Shown: positions 1-5,405, counted from the stretch's first letter. The stretch is 6,420 nucleotides of DNA from Chloroflexota bacterium (GCA_004298915.1 SCTE01000159.1:1-6420), one strand, 5' to 3'. Made by a program: numbers and translations. Notes: a model not told the origin generated them from the sequence alone.

Positions 1-201
1 CGTGGTCTCAGTGTCCTCGTCGGTGTCGGTGTCCGTGTCCTGATCGGTCCCGGTCTCGACGGTCTCGGTCGTCTCGGCCGCCTTCGGAGCGTGGCGCGCG
101 CCGGCGTCGGACGGCTTGGCGGCCATCACCATGCCCGCGGTGAGGGTCAGGGCAACGAGGCTGATGAGCAGGGGGCGGAGGTGGCGAAGGACGATGTGCA
201 C
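1..201 (-). CDS. Small exported protein with acidic Asp/Thr-rich region (partial, C-terminus off the window)
   Basis: This reading frame is open from a GTG at 199-201 to the left edge, giving 67 residues of an incomplete protein. The N-terminus looks like a signal peptide: a basic stretch (HIVLRHLRP), a hydrophobic core (LLISLVALTLTAG), then a possible cleavage site at MVMA-AKPSDA. After about residue 45 the chain becomes low-complexity, rich in Thr, Glu and Asp (TETVETGTDQDTDTDTDEDT), encoded by near-identical GAC/ACC codons. The GTG was chosen because GGAG (211-214) lies nine bases upstream and a -10-like TATCCT lies further up. An in-frame GTG at 232-234 is the alternative. The gene follows UbiA on the same strand after 116 bases. 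I do not recognise the family. An extracellular linker or cation-binding acidic tail is possible but is only inference. The export call is fairly firm; the function is unknown. Confidence 0.6.
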   Translation of the reverse strand, partial: MHIVLRHLRPLLISLVALTLTAGMVMAAKPSDAGARHAPKAAETTETVETGTDQDTDTDTDEDTETT

Positions 202-236
202 GTGCAGGTTCTCCAGTCGTGGGTGCGGCTTCACCG

Positions 237-242
237 AGGATA
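237..242 (-). promoter_or_regulatory. Candidate -10 box TATCCT for the exported-protein gene
   Basis: TATCCT reads on the minus strand 35 bases before the GTG at 201, leaving room for a leader of about 28 bases that includes the GGAG ribosome site. No good -35 is visible at 16-18 bases upstream, so this is a weak call based on geometry. Confidence 0.25.
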
Positions 243-285
243 ACGAACGCGGACGAGGTCCCGTTAGGGGTACGTTCGTCAGGCT

Positions 286-309
286 CCGGCGGGACTTCGG
301 GCCCGCCGG
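286..309 (-). terminator. GC-rich hairpin just after the UbiA stop codon
   Basis: The 8-bp arms CCGGCGGG and CCCGCCGG pair perfectly around an 8-base loop, and the hairpin begins 8 bases after the UbiA stop. There is no T-tract after it, so it is not a classical intrinsic terminator. It could be a terminator of the U-less kind reported for high-GC bacteria, or an mRNA 3' end stabiliser. Its position right after the stop supports a 3'-end role. Confidence 0.4.
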
Positions 310-317
310 GCGGGTCC

Positions 318-1169
318 TCACGGGACCTGAGTGGCCGCTCCGAGCACCCAATCCAGCCCGATGACGACGATCCCGGCAGCCTCGAGGGCCCACCCGAGGC
401 GTCCGCCGACGCTCGACCGTGTCCCCAGGCCCAGGATGCCGGCGACGAGCAGGACTGCACCCACCACGAACGGCCAATCGAGTGCTGCTCCCCCATCGCC
501 CCCCAACGTGAACCAGGCAGCGCCCGCCGCAGCGCCGAGCGCGGCGCCCTGCACGATCCATGCCACGGGGCGGCCGAGTGCGACCGCCGTGGTCCTACGG
601 CCCCGCTGGGCGTCCATGTCCACGTCAACGAGACCGTTCCCGATCGCCAGCCCGGCGCCGGCGAGCATCGCGATCGGCAGCACGGTGGCGACGACCTCGG
701 GCAACGTCCCCGCGGCCCCGTACCAGGCGAAGACTGGCACGAGGGGCAGGGCGAGGGTGAGCGGCACCCAGCTCAGCGCGGATCTCGAGAGCCCTGCGTT
801 GTAGACCAGTCCGAGCGTCAGGCCCGCCAGCGCGATGAGGAGCGTCCCGCCGCCCGAAAGCGCGGCAAGCGCCAGGCCACCGACCGCGAACAGTCCCGCG
901 GCAACCACGGCGCTCCTGGATCGGATGAGCCCCGCCGCGATCGGCTTGACCGGGGACCGACCGCCGTCGCGGGCCGCATCCGCGACGTCATTCGATGCCC
1001 CGATCGCGAACTGGATCAGGGCCATCGATGTCGCCAGACGCAGCGCGGTCGGCAGTGGTCCGCCCGCAATCGTGGCCATGCCGAAGACGGCGAGCGCGTT
1101 GAGGAGCGAGGGAAACGGATGGATCAGCCGGATCCGCGCCGCGAGCGCGGCTGGTCGAGTCGGGAGAAT
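318..1169 (-). CDS. UbiA-family prenyltransferase (integral membrane)
   Basis: This is an intramembrane aromatic prenyltransferase that transfers a polyprenyl chain from a polyprenyl diphosphate to an acceptor. Counting from the internal ATG at 1077-1079, the first Asp-rich motif is NDVADAARD (residues 30-38) and the second is DVDMD (152-156); together these bind Mg-diphosphate in the family. The segment YNAGLSRSALSWVPLTLALP (93-112) is also typical, and there are about eight hydrophobic helices. The conserved N-terminus RLIHPFPSLLNALAVFG lies upstream of that ATG, and its frame is open back to a stop at 1221-1223 without any ATG, GTG or TTG. I extend to an ATT at 1167-1169, which gives 283 residues (253 from the ATG). 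The gene starts about 7 bases after the stop of the upstream unknown gene, suggesting translational coupling. The acceptor (quinone precursor, chlorophyll-type or other) cannot be told. The family is sure; the start is not. Confidence 0.88.
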   Translation of the reverse strand: MLPTRPAALAARIRLIHPFPSLLNALAVFGMATIAGGPLPTALRLATSMALIQFAIGASNDVADAARDGGRSPVKPIAAGLIRSRSAVVAAGLFAVGGLALAALSGGGTLLIALAGLTLGLVYNAGLSRSALSWVPLTLALPLVPVFAWYGAAGTLPEVVATVLPIAMLAGAGLAIGNGLVDVDMDAQRGRRTTAVALGRPVAWIVQGAALGAAAGAAWFTLGGDGGAALDWPFVVGAVLLVAGILGLGTRSSVGGRLGWALEAAGIVVIGLDWVLGAATQVP

Positions 1170-1176
1170 CGACCGA

Positions 1177-1542
1177 TCAGACGTAGACGAGCTCGTCGAA
1201 ATGCGCGACCAGGAAGTCCGTCAGCCGGGCCCGGCTGTCGGTCGTTCGTGCCCGGAGACCCGGGACGAGCGCGAAGAGGGAGATCGTCGGAACGATGAGG
1301 TTGCCCGCGGCGTCGCGCCCGAGGGTCGCCGGGGCACCACCACCCGATGCGAACACATGTTCGAATTCAGCCTCGCTGAGGCGGGCGGATCGGCGAAATC
1401 CGTCCACGACCCGGACCACGCCGCGCCGCTTCGCGACGTCGCGCATCAACTCGGCGGCCCAGACGTCCAGCTGGTCGTCAGGCTGGTCCGCCAGGCGGGC
1501 TCGGTATTCCTCGGGATCCGCCGACAGTGCGCTCGCGCCCAC
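1177..1542 (-). CDS. Hypothetical soluble protein, 121 residues
   Basis: I do not recognise this protein. A GTG start at 1540-1542 is chosen over the upstream ATG at 1609-1611 because a complete AAGGAGGT ribosome site (1546-1553) sits directly before it. The resulting chain (MGASALSADPEEYRARL...) is 121 residues with no signal peptide or membrane helix. The N-terminal half is helical and charged (YRARLADQPDDQLDVWAAEL). A middle part reads RVVDGFRRSARLSEAEFEHV, followed by a Gly-rich turn (ASGGGAP) and a hydrophobic segment (NLIVPTISLFALVPGLRA). It ends LTDFLVAHFDELVYV. Good codon bias and the strong ribosome site argue that it is real. It follows PlsC after 104 bases and is nearly contiguous with UbiA, so it may be made together with the prenyltransferase. 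No function can be given. Confidence 0.72.
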   Translation of the reverse strand: MGASALSADPEEYRARLADQPDDQLDVWAAELMRDVAKRRGVVRVVDGFRRSARLSEAEFEHVFASGGGAPATLGRDAAGNLIVPTISLFALVPGLRARTTDSRARLTDFLVAHFDELVYV

Positions 1543-1545
1543 GCG

Positions 1546-1553
1546 ACCTCCTT
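1546..1553 (-). promoter_or_regulatory. Strong ribosome binding site AAGGAGGT
   Basis: This is a full match to the 16S anti-Shine-Dalgarno complement, three bases before the GTG at 1542. It decides the start of the 121-residue protein and is the strongest ribosome site in the window. Confidence 0.7.
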
Positions 1554-1646
1554 GTTGCGTGCCGGGAATCGGTCGTCCACCGTGCGTCCGAAAGTATGCC
1601 AGATGCGACATTCGAACCCGGTGATCAGGCTCGAGATCGGGGCGCG

Positions 1647-2453
1647 TCAGGGACCCGGGACGACGGGCGGCTCAGAGTGAACCGGCATGGCGGTCCGCGC
1701 CGCTGCTTCCGCCGCCTGGCGCGATCCCTCGGGCCAGTCGTTGAACTTCTCGGTCAGCCACCGACCGAACGGGCCCGGGGGCTTCGGATCCGGGGCATCG
1801 GCAAGGAGCTCCAGCAGCGCCGCGGTCGTCGCCGCGGTCACCCGATCGACCGCCTCGCTCGTGGCACGTTCGCCAGTCGGGATCGGCGTCCCGATCCGGA
1901 CCCGCAGCGTTCGTCGGAACCCGAGCCAGGACAGCCCGTTGAGCGCGACTGGTACCACGGGCACCCCGGCGCGGAGCGCGAAGTACGCCGCGCCGGGCTG
2001 GAGGGGCAGGAGGTTCCGCTCGCCGACGTGGATTCTCCCCTCCCCCGCGATCGCGAGGACTGCCCCCGAATCGAAGACCGCCTGGACGCGACGGGTGGTC
2101 TCGATGAGGTCACTCTTCGACGGCTTGAACGGGACGGGTGTCGCCGTCCAGTACATCAACCGGTTCCTGGCACCGCGTCGAAGGTCGTCTTCCTTCGGCC
2201 CGAACATGAACAGGCGGGGCCGCAGCGGCAGCGTCGCGAAGAGCAGGAACGGATCCATCCAGTTCAGGTGGTTGAAGCACAGCAGTGCCGGGGCAGCGGT
2301 AAGGTGGTCGCGTCCCTCGACCCGGAGCCGAAAGAGCAGCCGCATCAGCAGGCCGACCACGAGTCGGGACGTGTAGTAGCGGGCTGCCCGGTTCCAGCCG
2401 GGAAGCTCTGCGCGCGGCAGGCGCGATCCCTTGGTCGCGCTGGCTCGTTCCAC
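1647..2453 (-). CDS. Lysophospholipid acyltransferase (PlsC/LPLAT family)
   Basis: This family moves an acyl chain from acyl-CoA or acyl-ACP to lysophosphatidate or a related acceptor at the cytoplasmic membrane face. From the GTG at 2451-2453 the protein is 268 residues. The catalytic HX4D motif is HLNWMD (62-67) in NHLNWMDPF. Block IV is GVPVVPVAL (163-171). A hydrophobic N-terminal segment (LVVGLLMRLLF, 31-41) may anchor it. The usual EGTR block is replaced by AGEGRIH (136-142): Glu and Gly remain but the Thr-Arg pair is displaced, so the acceptor may differ from glycerol phosphate. The GTG lies 10 bases after the HAD stop with no clear ribosome site, which fits coupling. A longer in-frame start at 2555 would overlap the HAD gene and adds unconserved Arg/Ser-rich sequence, so it is rejected. 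Family assignment is firm; the substrate is not. Confidence 0.87.
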   Translation of the reverse strand: MERASATKGSRLPRAELPGWNRAARYYTSRLVVGLLMRLLFRLRVEGRDHLTAAPALLCFNHLNWMDPFLLFATLPLRPRLFMFGPKEDDLRRGARNRLMYWTATPVPFKPSKSDLIETTRRVQAVFDSGAVLAIAGEGRIHVGERNLLPLQPGAAYFALRAGVPVVPVALNGLSWLGFRRTLRVRIGTPIPTGERATSEAVDRVTAATTAALLELLADAPDPKPPGPFGRWLTEKFNDWPEGSRQAAEAAARTAMPVHSEPPVVPGP

Positions 2454-2463
2454 GCCGTTCGCG

Positions 2464-3168
2464 TCAGGCCGATGCGACGGCGGATCGGCGCACGACGGCG
2501 TCCGGATCGAGATCCGCGAGCCTGTCCAGGACGAGGTCCGCAAGGTCGGTGGCACCGGGGGCGGGCGGAATGCTCGCGTTCGGGACGAGGACGACGGTCA
2601 TGCCGGCCGCGCGTGCCGCACGCACCCCGTTGAGCGAGTCCTCGACGACCAGGCACGACGCGGGGGCCACCCGGAGCTGGCGAGCCGCCTCGAGGTACAC
2701 GTCCGGCGCCGGCTTGCCGTGCTCGACGTCATCGGACGAGACAACGACCGGGATCGTCCCGGCCAGGCCGGTTGCGTCGAGCGCGACGTCGATGACGGCC
2801 CGATGGGCCGACGACGCGATCGCCACGGGCCATCTCCGGGCAATGGAACGGACGGCGGCAATCGCTCCGTCGATCTCGGGGGCCCCGCCGGCGTAGCGTC
2901 GAACCACCCGGTCCACGATGTCGGCCTCGATCTCGACGTCGGCGTCCGGAGACAGGCCCTTCCGTTCGCGCATGATCCGGGCCCAGGCCCGGGAATTGGC
3001 GCCCATGACCGCGGCGCTGTCATCGCGGGTCCAGGTCAGTCCGAGCTGCCGTGCCCAATCCTCCCGCTCCTCGTGCCACCAGATCTCGGAGTCCACGAGG
3101 ACCCCGTCGAGATCGAAGATCACGGCGCGAACGGTCGATTCCTGGCGTTCGGCGAGAGCCTGGCCCAT
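2464..3168 (-). CDS. HAD-superfamily hydrolase, subfamily IA (beta-phosphoglucomutase/phosphatase-like)
   Basis: This is a 234-residue cytosolic phosphohydrolase or phosphomutase. All four HAD motifs are present. Motif I is FDLDGVLVDSE, with nucleophile Asp19 and acid/base Asp21. Motif II is Ser119 in AIASSAHR. Motif III is Lys152 in HGKPAPD. Motif IV is Glu176-Asp177 in LVVEDS. The residues between motif I and motif II (about 30-95) form an alpha-helical cap of the type 1 class. The pattern DGVLVDSE...GKPAPDVYLEAA is shared by beta-phosphoglucomutases, 2-deoxyglucose-6-phosphatases and phosphoglycolate-type enzymes, so the substrate cannot be chosen. The ATG at 3166-3168 has no ribosome site but sits six bases after a -10-like TAGGCT, so it is probably translated from a leaderless mRNA. 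It is the first gene of the minus-strand block and is followed by plsC after 10 bases. Confidence 0.9.
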   Translation of the reverse strand: MGQALAERQESTVRAVIFDLDGVLVDSEIWWHEEREDWARQLGLTWTRDDSAAVMGANSRAWARIMRERKGLSPDADVEIEADIVDRVVRRYAGGAPEIDGAIAAVRSIARRWPVAIASSAHRAVIDVALDATGLAGTIPVVVSSDDVEHGKPAPDVYLEAARQLRVAPASCLVVEDSLNGVRAARAAGMTVVLVPNASIPPAPGATDLADLVLDRLADLDPDAVVRRSAVASA

Positions 3169-3174
3169 CGAGGG

Positions 3175-3180
3175 AGCCTA
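3175..3180 (-). promoter_or_regulatory. -10 box TAGGCT, leaderless promoter of the HAD gene
   Basis: TAGGCT lies on the minus strand exactly six bases before the ATG of the HAD gene. Transcription would start at or next to the ATG. The spacing is identical to that at the histidine phosphatase gene (5925-5930). No ribosome site precedes the ATG, which agrees with a leaderless message. No convincing -35 is seen. Confidence 0.5.
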
Positions 3181-3215
3181 GCACTCGATGACATCGATCC
3201 GTAACAGGCGCGGGC

Positions 3216-3221
3216 TAGAGT
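3216..3221 (+). promoter_or_regulatory. -10 box TAGAGT, promoter of msrA
   Basis: TAGAGT in the context GCTAGAGTG lies 27 bases before the msrA ATG, leaving a short leader that contains the AGGAGA ribosome site (3238-3243). It is arranged back to back with TAGGCT of the HAD gene. ATGACA at 3188-3193 resembles a -35, but its 22-base spacer is too long. Confidence 0.45.
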
Positions 3222-3248
3222 GTCCGCATCACATCACAGGAGATCCCG

Positions 3249-3923
3249 ATGTTCTTGCAGACCCGCAGTCCCGCCATGCCGACCCCCGACGCCGCCCTCC
3301 CCGGTCGGCCCGATCCGATCATGGAGCCCGGTCTCCATCACGTGAACGGTCGCCCGATCGGCGGGCCCTACCCCGAGGGCTTCGAGATCGCCGACTTCGC
3401 GTTCGGCTGCTTCTGGGGTGCGGAGAAGGTCTTCTGGCAGACGCCCGGAGTCTGGGTCACGGCCGTCGGCTACCAGGGCGGCTTCACCCCGAACGCCACG
3501 TATCGAGAGGCGTGCTCCGGCAAGACCGGCCATGCCGAGACGGTCCGGGTCGTGTTCGACCCGGCCGTCGTCAGCTACGAGGAGCTCCTCAGGGTCTTCT
3601 GGGAGGACCACGACCCGACCCAGGTCATGCGCCAGGGCAACGACATCGGCACCCAGTACCGGTCGGCCATCTTCCCGCACTCGGACGCCCAGCGCCGCGC
3701 CGCAATCGCGTCCCGCGACGCCTACCAGGAGCGGTTGACGGCCGCAGGCTACGGCCGGATCACGACCGAGATCACCGAACTTCCGGCACCGGAGTTCTTC
3801 TTCGCCGAGGAGTACCACCAGCAGTACCTGAGCAAGAACCCCGGCGGCTATTGCCCCATCCACGCGACCGGCGTGAAGCTGCCCGACGACTTCGTTGTCA
3901 CGCCGCTGCAGTACGTGGAGTAG
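3249..3923 (+). CDS. msrA: Peptide-methionine (S)-S-oxide reductase MsrA
   Basis: MsrA reduces methionine-S-sulfoxide in proteins and free methionine, using thioredoxin as electron donor. The protein is 224 residues, with about 45 residues before the domain. The catalytic Cys54 is in GCFWGAE (53-59). Other family signatures are GYQGG (74-78), CSGKTGHAE (89-97), WEDHDPTQ (118-125) and QGNDIGTQYRS (129-139), with Glu97 and Tyr137 at positions known to bind the sulfoxide. The recycling Cys202 is in NPGGYCPIHATGVKLP. Lys210 occupies the position of the second recycling cysteine found in E. coli (GVCLP), so this looks like a two-cysteine rather than three-cysteine enzyme. The ATG is preceded by AGGAGA (3238-3243) at five bases; ATGs at codons 10 and 25 have weaker support. 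The gene stands alone, divergent from the HAD gene and convergent with the next gene; no msrB is visible here. Confidence 0.97.
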   Translation: MFLQTRSPAMPTPDAALPGRPDPIMEPGLHHVNGRPIGGPYPEGFEIADFAFGCFWGAEKVFWQTPGVWVTAVGYQGGFTPNATYREACSGKTGHAETVRVVFDPAVVSYEELLRVFWEDHDPTQVMRQGNDIGTQYRSAIFPHSDAQRRAAIASRDAYQERLTAAGYGRITTEITELPAPEFFFAEEYHQQYLSKNPGGYCPIHATGVKLPDDFVVTPLQYVE

Positions 3924-4048
3924 CAGATCAGTCGAACCGCCATAAGGACCGAGGGCCTATCGATAGAACTCCCACCCTAGGCATGGACTTCGTCCTGTGG
4001 TGGCGGGATCGCCGCTCGGAATCCGATCTGACGATTGAGGCGCCGCGG

Positions 4049-4516
4049 TCAGGGATCGGGGAGGAAACTGGCGATCAGAGACTCGAAGGCGGTCTGCACT
4101 TCGGGGGTGACGGACAACCGGACGCGCAGCAGCCATTCGACCGGCCGTCGACCCACGATGGCGATGACGCTCTCCCACTCGTATGGGACGGTGGACTGGA
4201 TCGTCCTGAACGTCGTGCGTATCGCGGGGGTCGTTCCCCACAGTCGGGTCTCAGACCGGCCGGTGACGAGGAGCTCGGTCGCGTCGGTGAAGCGTTTGAT
4301 ATCGCGTCCTTCTTCGGTTACGCGATCGAATTCGGCGAGGGTCGCCCAAGCACCGTCCCTGAACGCGACTACTCGTATGTGCGACGCATCGTCAGGCGAC
4401 TGGAATTCGAGCATGCTTCCAAACTGCCCGACCTTCCTCCAGCCCGGGGGAGCCTCGACGTGGTAGCCGGCGGTAAACCCGGATCGAATCGCCAGACGAC
4501 GCAACAGCCCACTCAT
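4049..4516 (-). CDS. Hypothetical protein, possible PsbP-like fold, 155 residues
   Basis: The family is not certain. From the ATG at 4514-4516 the protein is 155 residues with a short basic N-terminus (MSGLLRRLAIRSG) and no clear signal peptide or membrane helix. The body alternates beta strands and turns: YHVEAPPGWRKVGQ, MLEFQSPDDASHIRVVAF, LWGTTPAIRTTF, and a final helix FESLIASFLPDP. A PPGW-type start, a strand ending in F-x-SPDD, a central TxPA segment and a terminal helix with a SF pair resemble the PsbP/Mog1-like superfamily of small lipid- or ligand-binding domains. This is pattern memory, not an alignment. The ATG is preferred over an in-frame TTG at 4559-4561 because GGAG lies ten bases upstream (4527-4530). 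Its codon use is less GC-biased than in the neighbouring HAD and VOC genes. It converges with msrA across 125 bases that show no strong terminator. Confidence 0.68.
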   Translation of the reverse strand: MSGLLRRLAIRSGFTAGYHVEAPPGWRKVGQFGSMLEFQSPDDASHIRVVAFRDGAWATLAEFDRVTEEGRDIKRFTDATELLVTGRSETRLWGTTPAIRTTFRTIQSTVPYEWESVIAIVGRRPVEWLLRVRLSVTPEVQTAFESLIASFLPDP

Positions 4517-4566
4517 GAGACGACGTCTCCACGACGAAGCGGCACGATTCGGCCGCCCCAAACCGA

Positions 4567-4572
4567 CAATAT
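4567..4572 (-). promoter_or_regulatory. Candidate extended -10 (TGATATTGT) before the PsbP-like gene
   Basis: On the minus strand TGA precedes TATTGT, matching an extended -10 layout. CTGACG (4588-4593) resembles a -35, but the spacer is only 15 bases. The distance to the ATG at 4516 is 50 bases, which would give a leader containing the GGAG site. Weak support. Confidence 0.3.
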
Positions 4573-4597
4573 CACCGGTAAGGTCACGTCAGGCAGG

Positions 4598-4708
4598 CTA
4601 TTTGGGGTTCACATACTCGAGGGTTCCGAGCGGTTTCTGACCGATCCACGCCACCAGCTTGAAGCTGCCGGACGACTCGAAGCGTTTGATACGTGCCATC
4701 CCGTGCAT
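4598..4708 (-). CDS. Small ORF, 33-36 residue basic peptide
   Basis: This is a short open frame on the minus strand ending in TAG at 4598-4600. In-frame ATGs occur at 4706-4708 (36 residues, MHGMARIK...) and 4697-4699 (33 residues, MARIK...). The sequence begins MARIKRFESSGSFKLVAWIG and continues QKPLGTLEYVNPK. It reads like a compact folded protein or domain fragment, with alternating hydrophobic residues (FKLVAWI), a turn (GQKPLG) and a second strand (TLEYV). About three quarters of its third codon positions are G or C, above chance but lower than in neighbouring long genes. AGGA (4711-4714) lies 11 bases before the second ATG and only two before the first. It lies between the membrane-protein gene and the PsbP-like gene on the same strand. 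It could be a true small protein or the remnant of a longer gene. I do not recognise it. Confidence 0.45.
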   Translation of the reverse strand: MHGMARIKRFESSGSFKLVAWIGQKPLGTLEYVNPK

Positions 4709-4799
4709 TGTCCTGCCGTTTGCCCCGATCGAGTCCCGACCGGGGATCGTGGCGGTCGCGCCACCCACTCGGGCCGCGGATCGGGTTCCGTTCGGGGCG

Positions 4800-5333
4800 C
4801 TAGTCCGGCTGGGTTGCCTGGGCTGCCGGCGCCGCGGCGTCGCTCACGACCTCCGCGACGGGCACACCACGCCCGGTGCTCTCCTTGATCTGGTTGAAGA
4901 AGATCGAGGCCGGCCCGACCAATCCGATCAGCAGGAGGATCTGCAGGTAGCCCAGGCTCGCGACCACGACGTTGCCGAGGGCGATGGCAATGAGCACGAT
5001 CAACGAGGCGATCGTTGCGCGTCGCTGAGCGTCGCTCGACCATGCTGGTCCCGGCCGTGCGGCTCGCAGTCCATCCAGGTGAGGCAGCACCAACAGGAGG
5101 CTCCCGATGCGGATCGTGAGCGGGAGGTCCGCGTTGGTGAGCGTATATACCGCGATCGTCGTGAAGGCGATCACGGTCAGACTGAAGCCGAGCAGGACGA
5201 TCCCGCGGATGCGATAGGCGACCACGGCCGATTGGGCCGCCGGACGGTGGTCGAGCGCCGAGATCAGTCCGGCAAAACCGGCCAGGGACAGGCCGAGCCC
5301 GCCCATCGCCATGATGAAGTTCTCTCCCGGCAT
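4800..5333 (-). CDS. Multi-pass integral membrane protein of unknown function
   Basis: From the ATG at 5331-5333 the protein is 177 residues with four or five transmembrane helices. They are approximately MAMGGLGLSLAGFAGLISAL (8-27), IVLLGFSLTVIAFTTIAVYTL, RIGSLLLVLPHL (short), IASLIVLIAIALGNVVVASLG, and LQILLLIGLVGPASIFF. A soluble Ala/Pro-rich tail (VVSDAAAPAAQATQPD) ends the chain. No catalytic motif is visible. Three starts compete. The ATG at 5333 has TATCCT seven bases upstream and could be leaderless. The GTG at 5351 extends the ORF but has no ribosome site. The ATG at 5312 has GGAGAG nine bases upstream but would start right at the first helix. After the stop, a 5-bp hairpin (4749-4764) is the only terminator-like structure. 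The gene follows the VOC gene after 72 bases and may share its transcript. Confidence 0.72.
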   Translation of the reverse strand: MPGENFIMAMGGLGLSLAGFAGLISALDHRPAAQSAVVAYRIRGIVLLGFSLTVIAFTTIAVYTLTNADLPLTIRIGSLLLVLPHLDGLRAARPGPAWSSDAQRRATIASLIVLIAIALGNVVVASLGYLQILLLIGLVGPASIFFNQIKESTGRGVPVAEVVSDAAAPAAQATQPD

Positions 5334-5340
5334 GCCGACA

Positions 5341-5346
5341 AGGATA
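5341..5346 (-). promoter_or_regulatory. Candidate -10 TATCCT before the membrane-protein gene
   Basis: TATCCT on the minus strand lies seven bases before the ATG at 5333, close to the leaderless spacing seen at two other genes here. It overlaps codons of the longer GTG start, so it is real only if that longer start is not used. GTGACA (5372-5377) resembles a -35 but is 25 bases away. Confidence 0.3.
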
Positions 5347-5405
5347 CCCACTGGGAACTCGCCGTTTCCGTTGTCACGGTCGTCGTCCTGCGGCCCGTCG
5401 TTCGG

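Noticed and set aside
219..1298. Long plus-strand open frame (359 codons) over the UbiA region
   Set aside because: Its translation is Arg/Gly/Pro/Asp-rich with no domain, and it is antisense to a clear UbiA gene. It is a shadow caused by high GC.
1543..1611. Longer start (ATG 1609-1611) for the 121-residue protein
   Set aside because: The added residues would have to be read through the strong AAGGAGGT ribosome site, which points to the GTG at 1542.
1600..1625. T-loop-like GGGTTCGAAT on the minus strand, suggesting a tRNA
   Set aside because: The flanking bases do not form a T-stem, and no acceptor, D or anticodon arm can be folded around it.
3924..4048. Terminator or RNA gene in the gap between msrA and the convergent gene
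   Set aside because: Only short pairings are present (a CTATCGATAG palindrome at 3957-3966, a GGAC/GTCC 4-bp stem at 3985-3995, a GCCTA/TAGGC pair). None has a T-tract or conserved RNA shape.
3188..4888. 566-codon plus-strand open frame spanning msrA and beyond
   Set aside because: It runs out of frame through msrA, has Arg/Pro-rich composition and covers three unrelated minus-strand genes. It is open only because stops are rare at this GC content.
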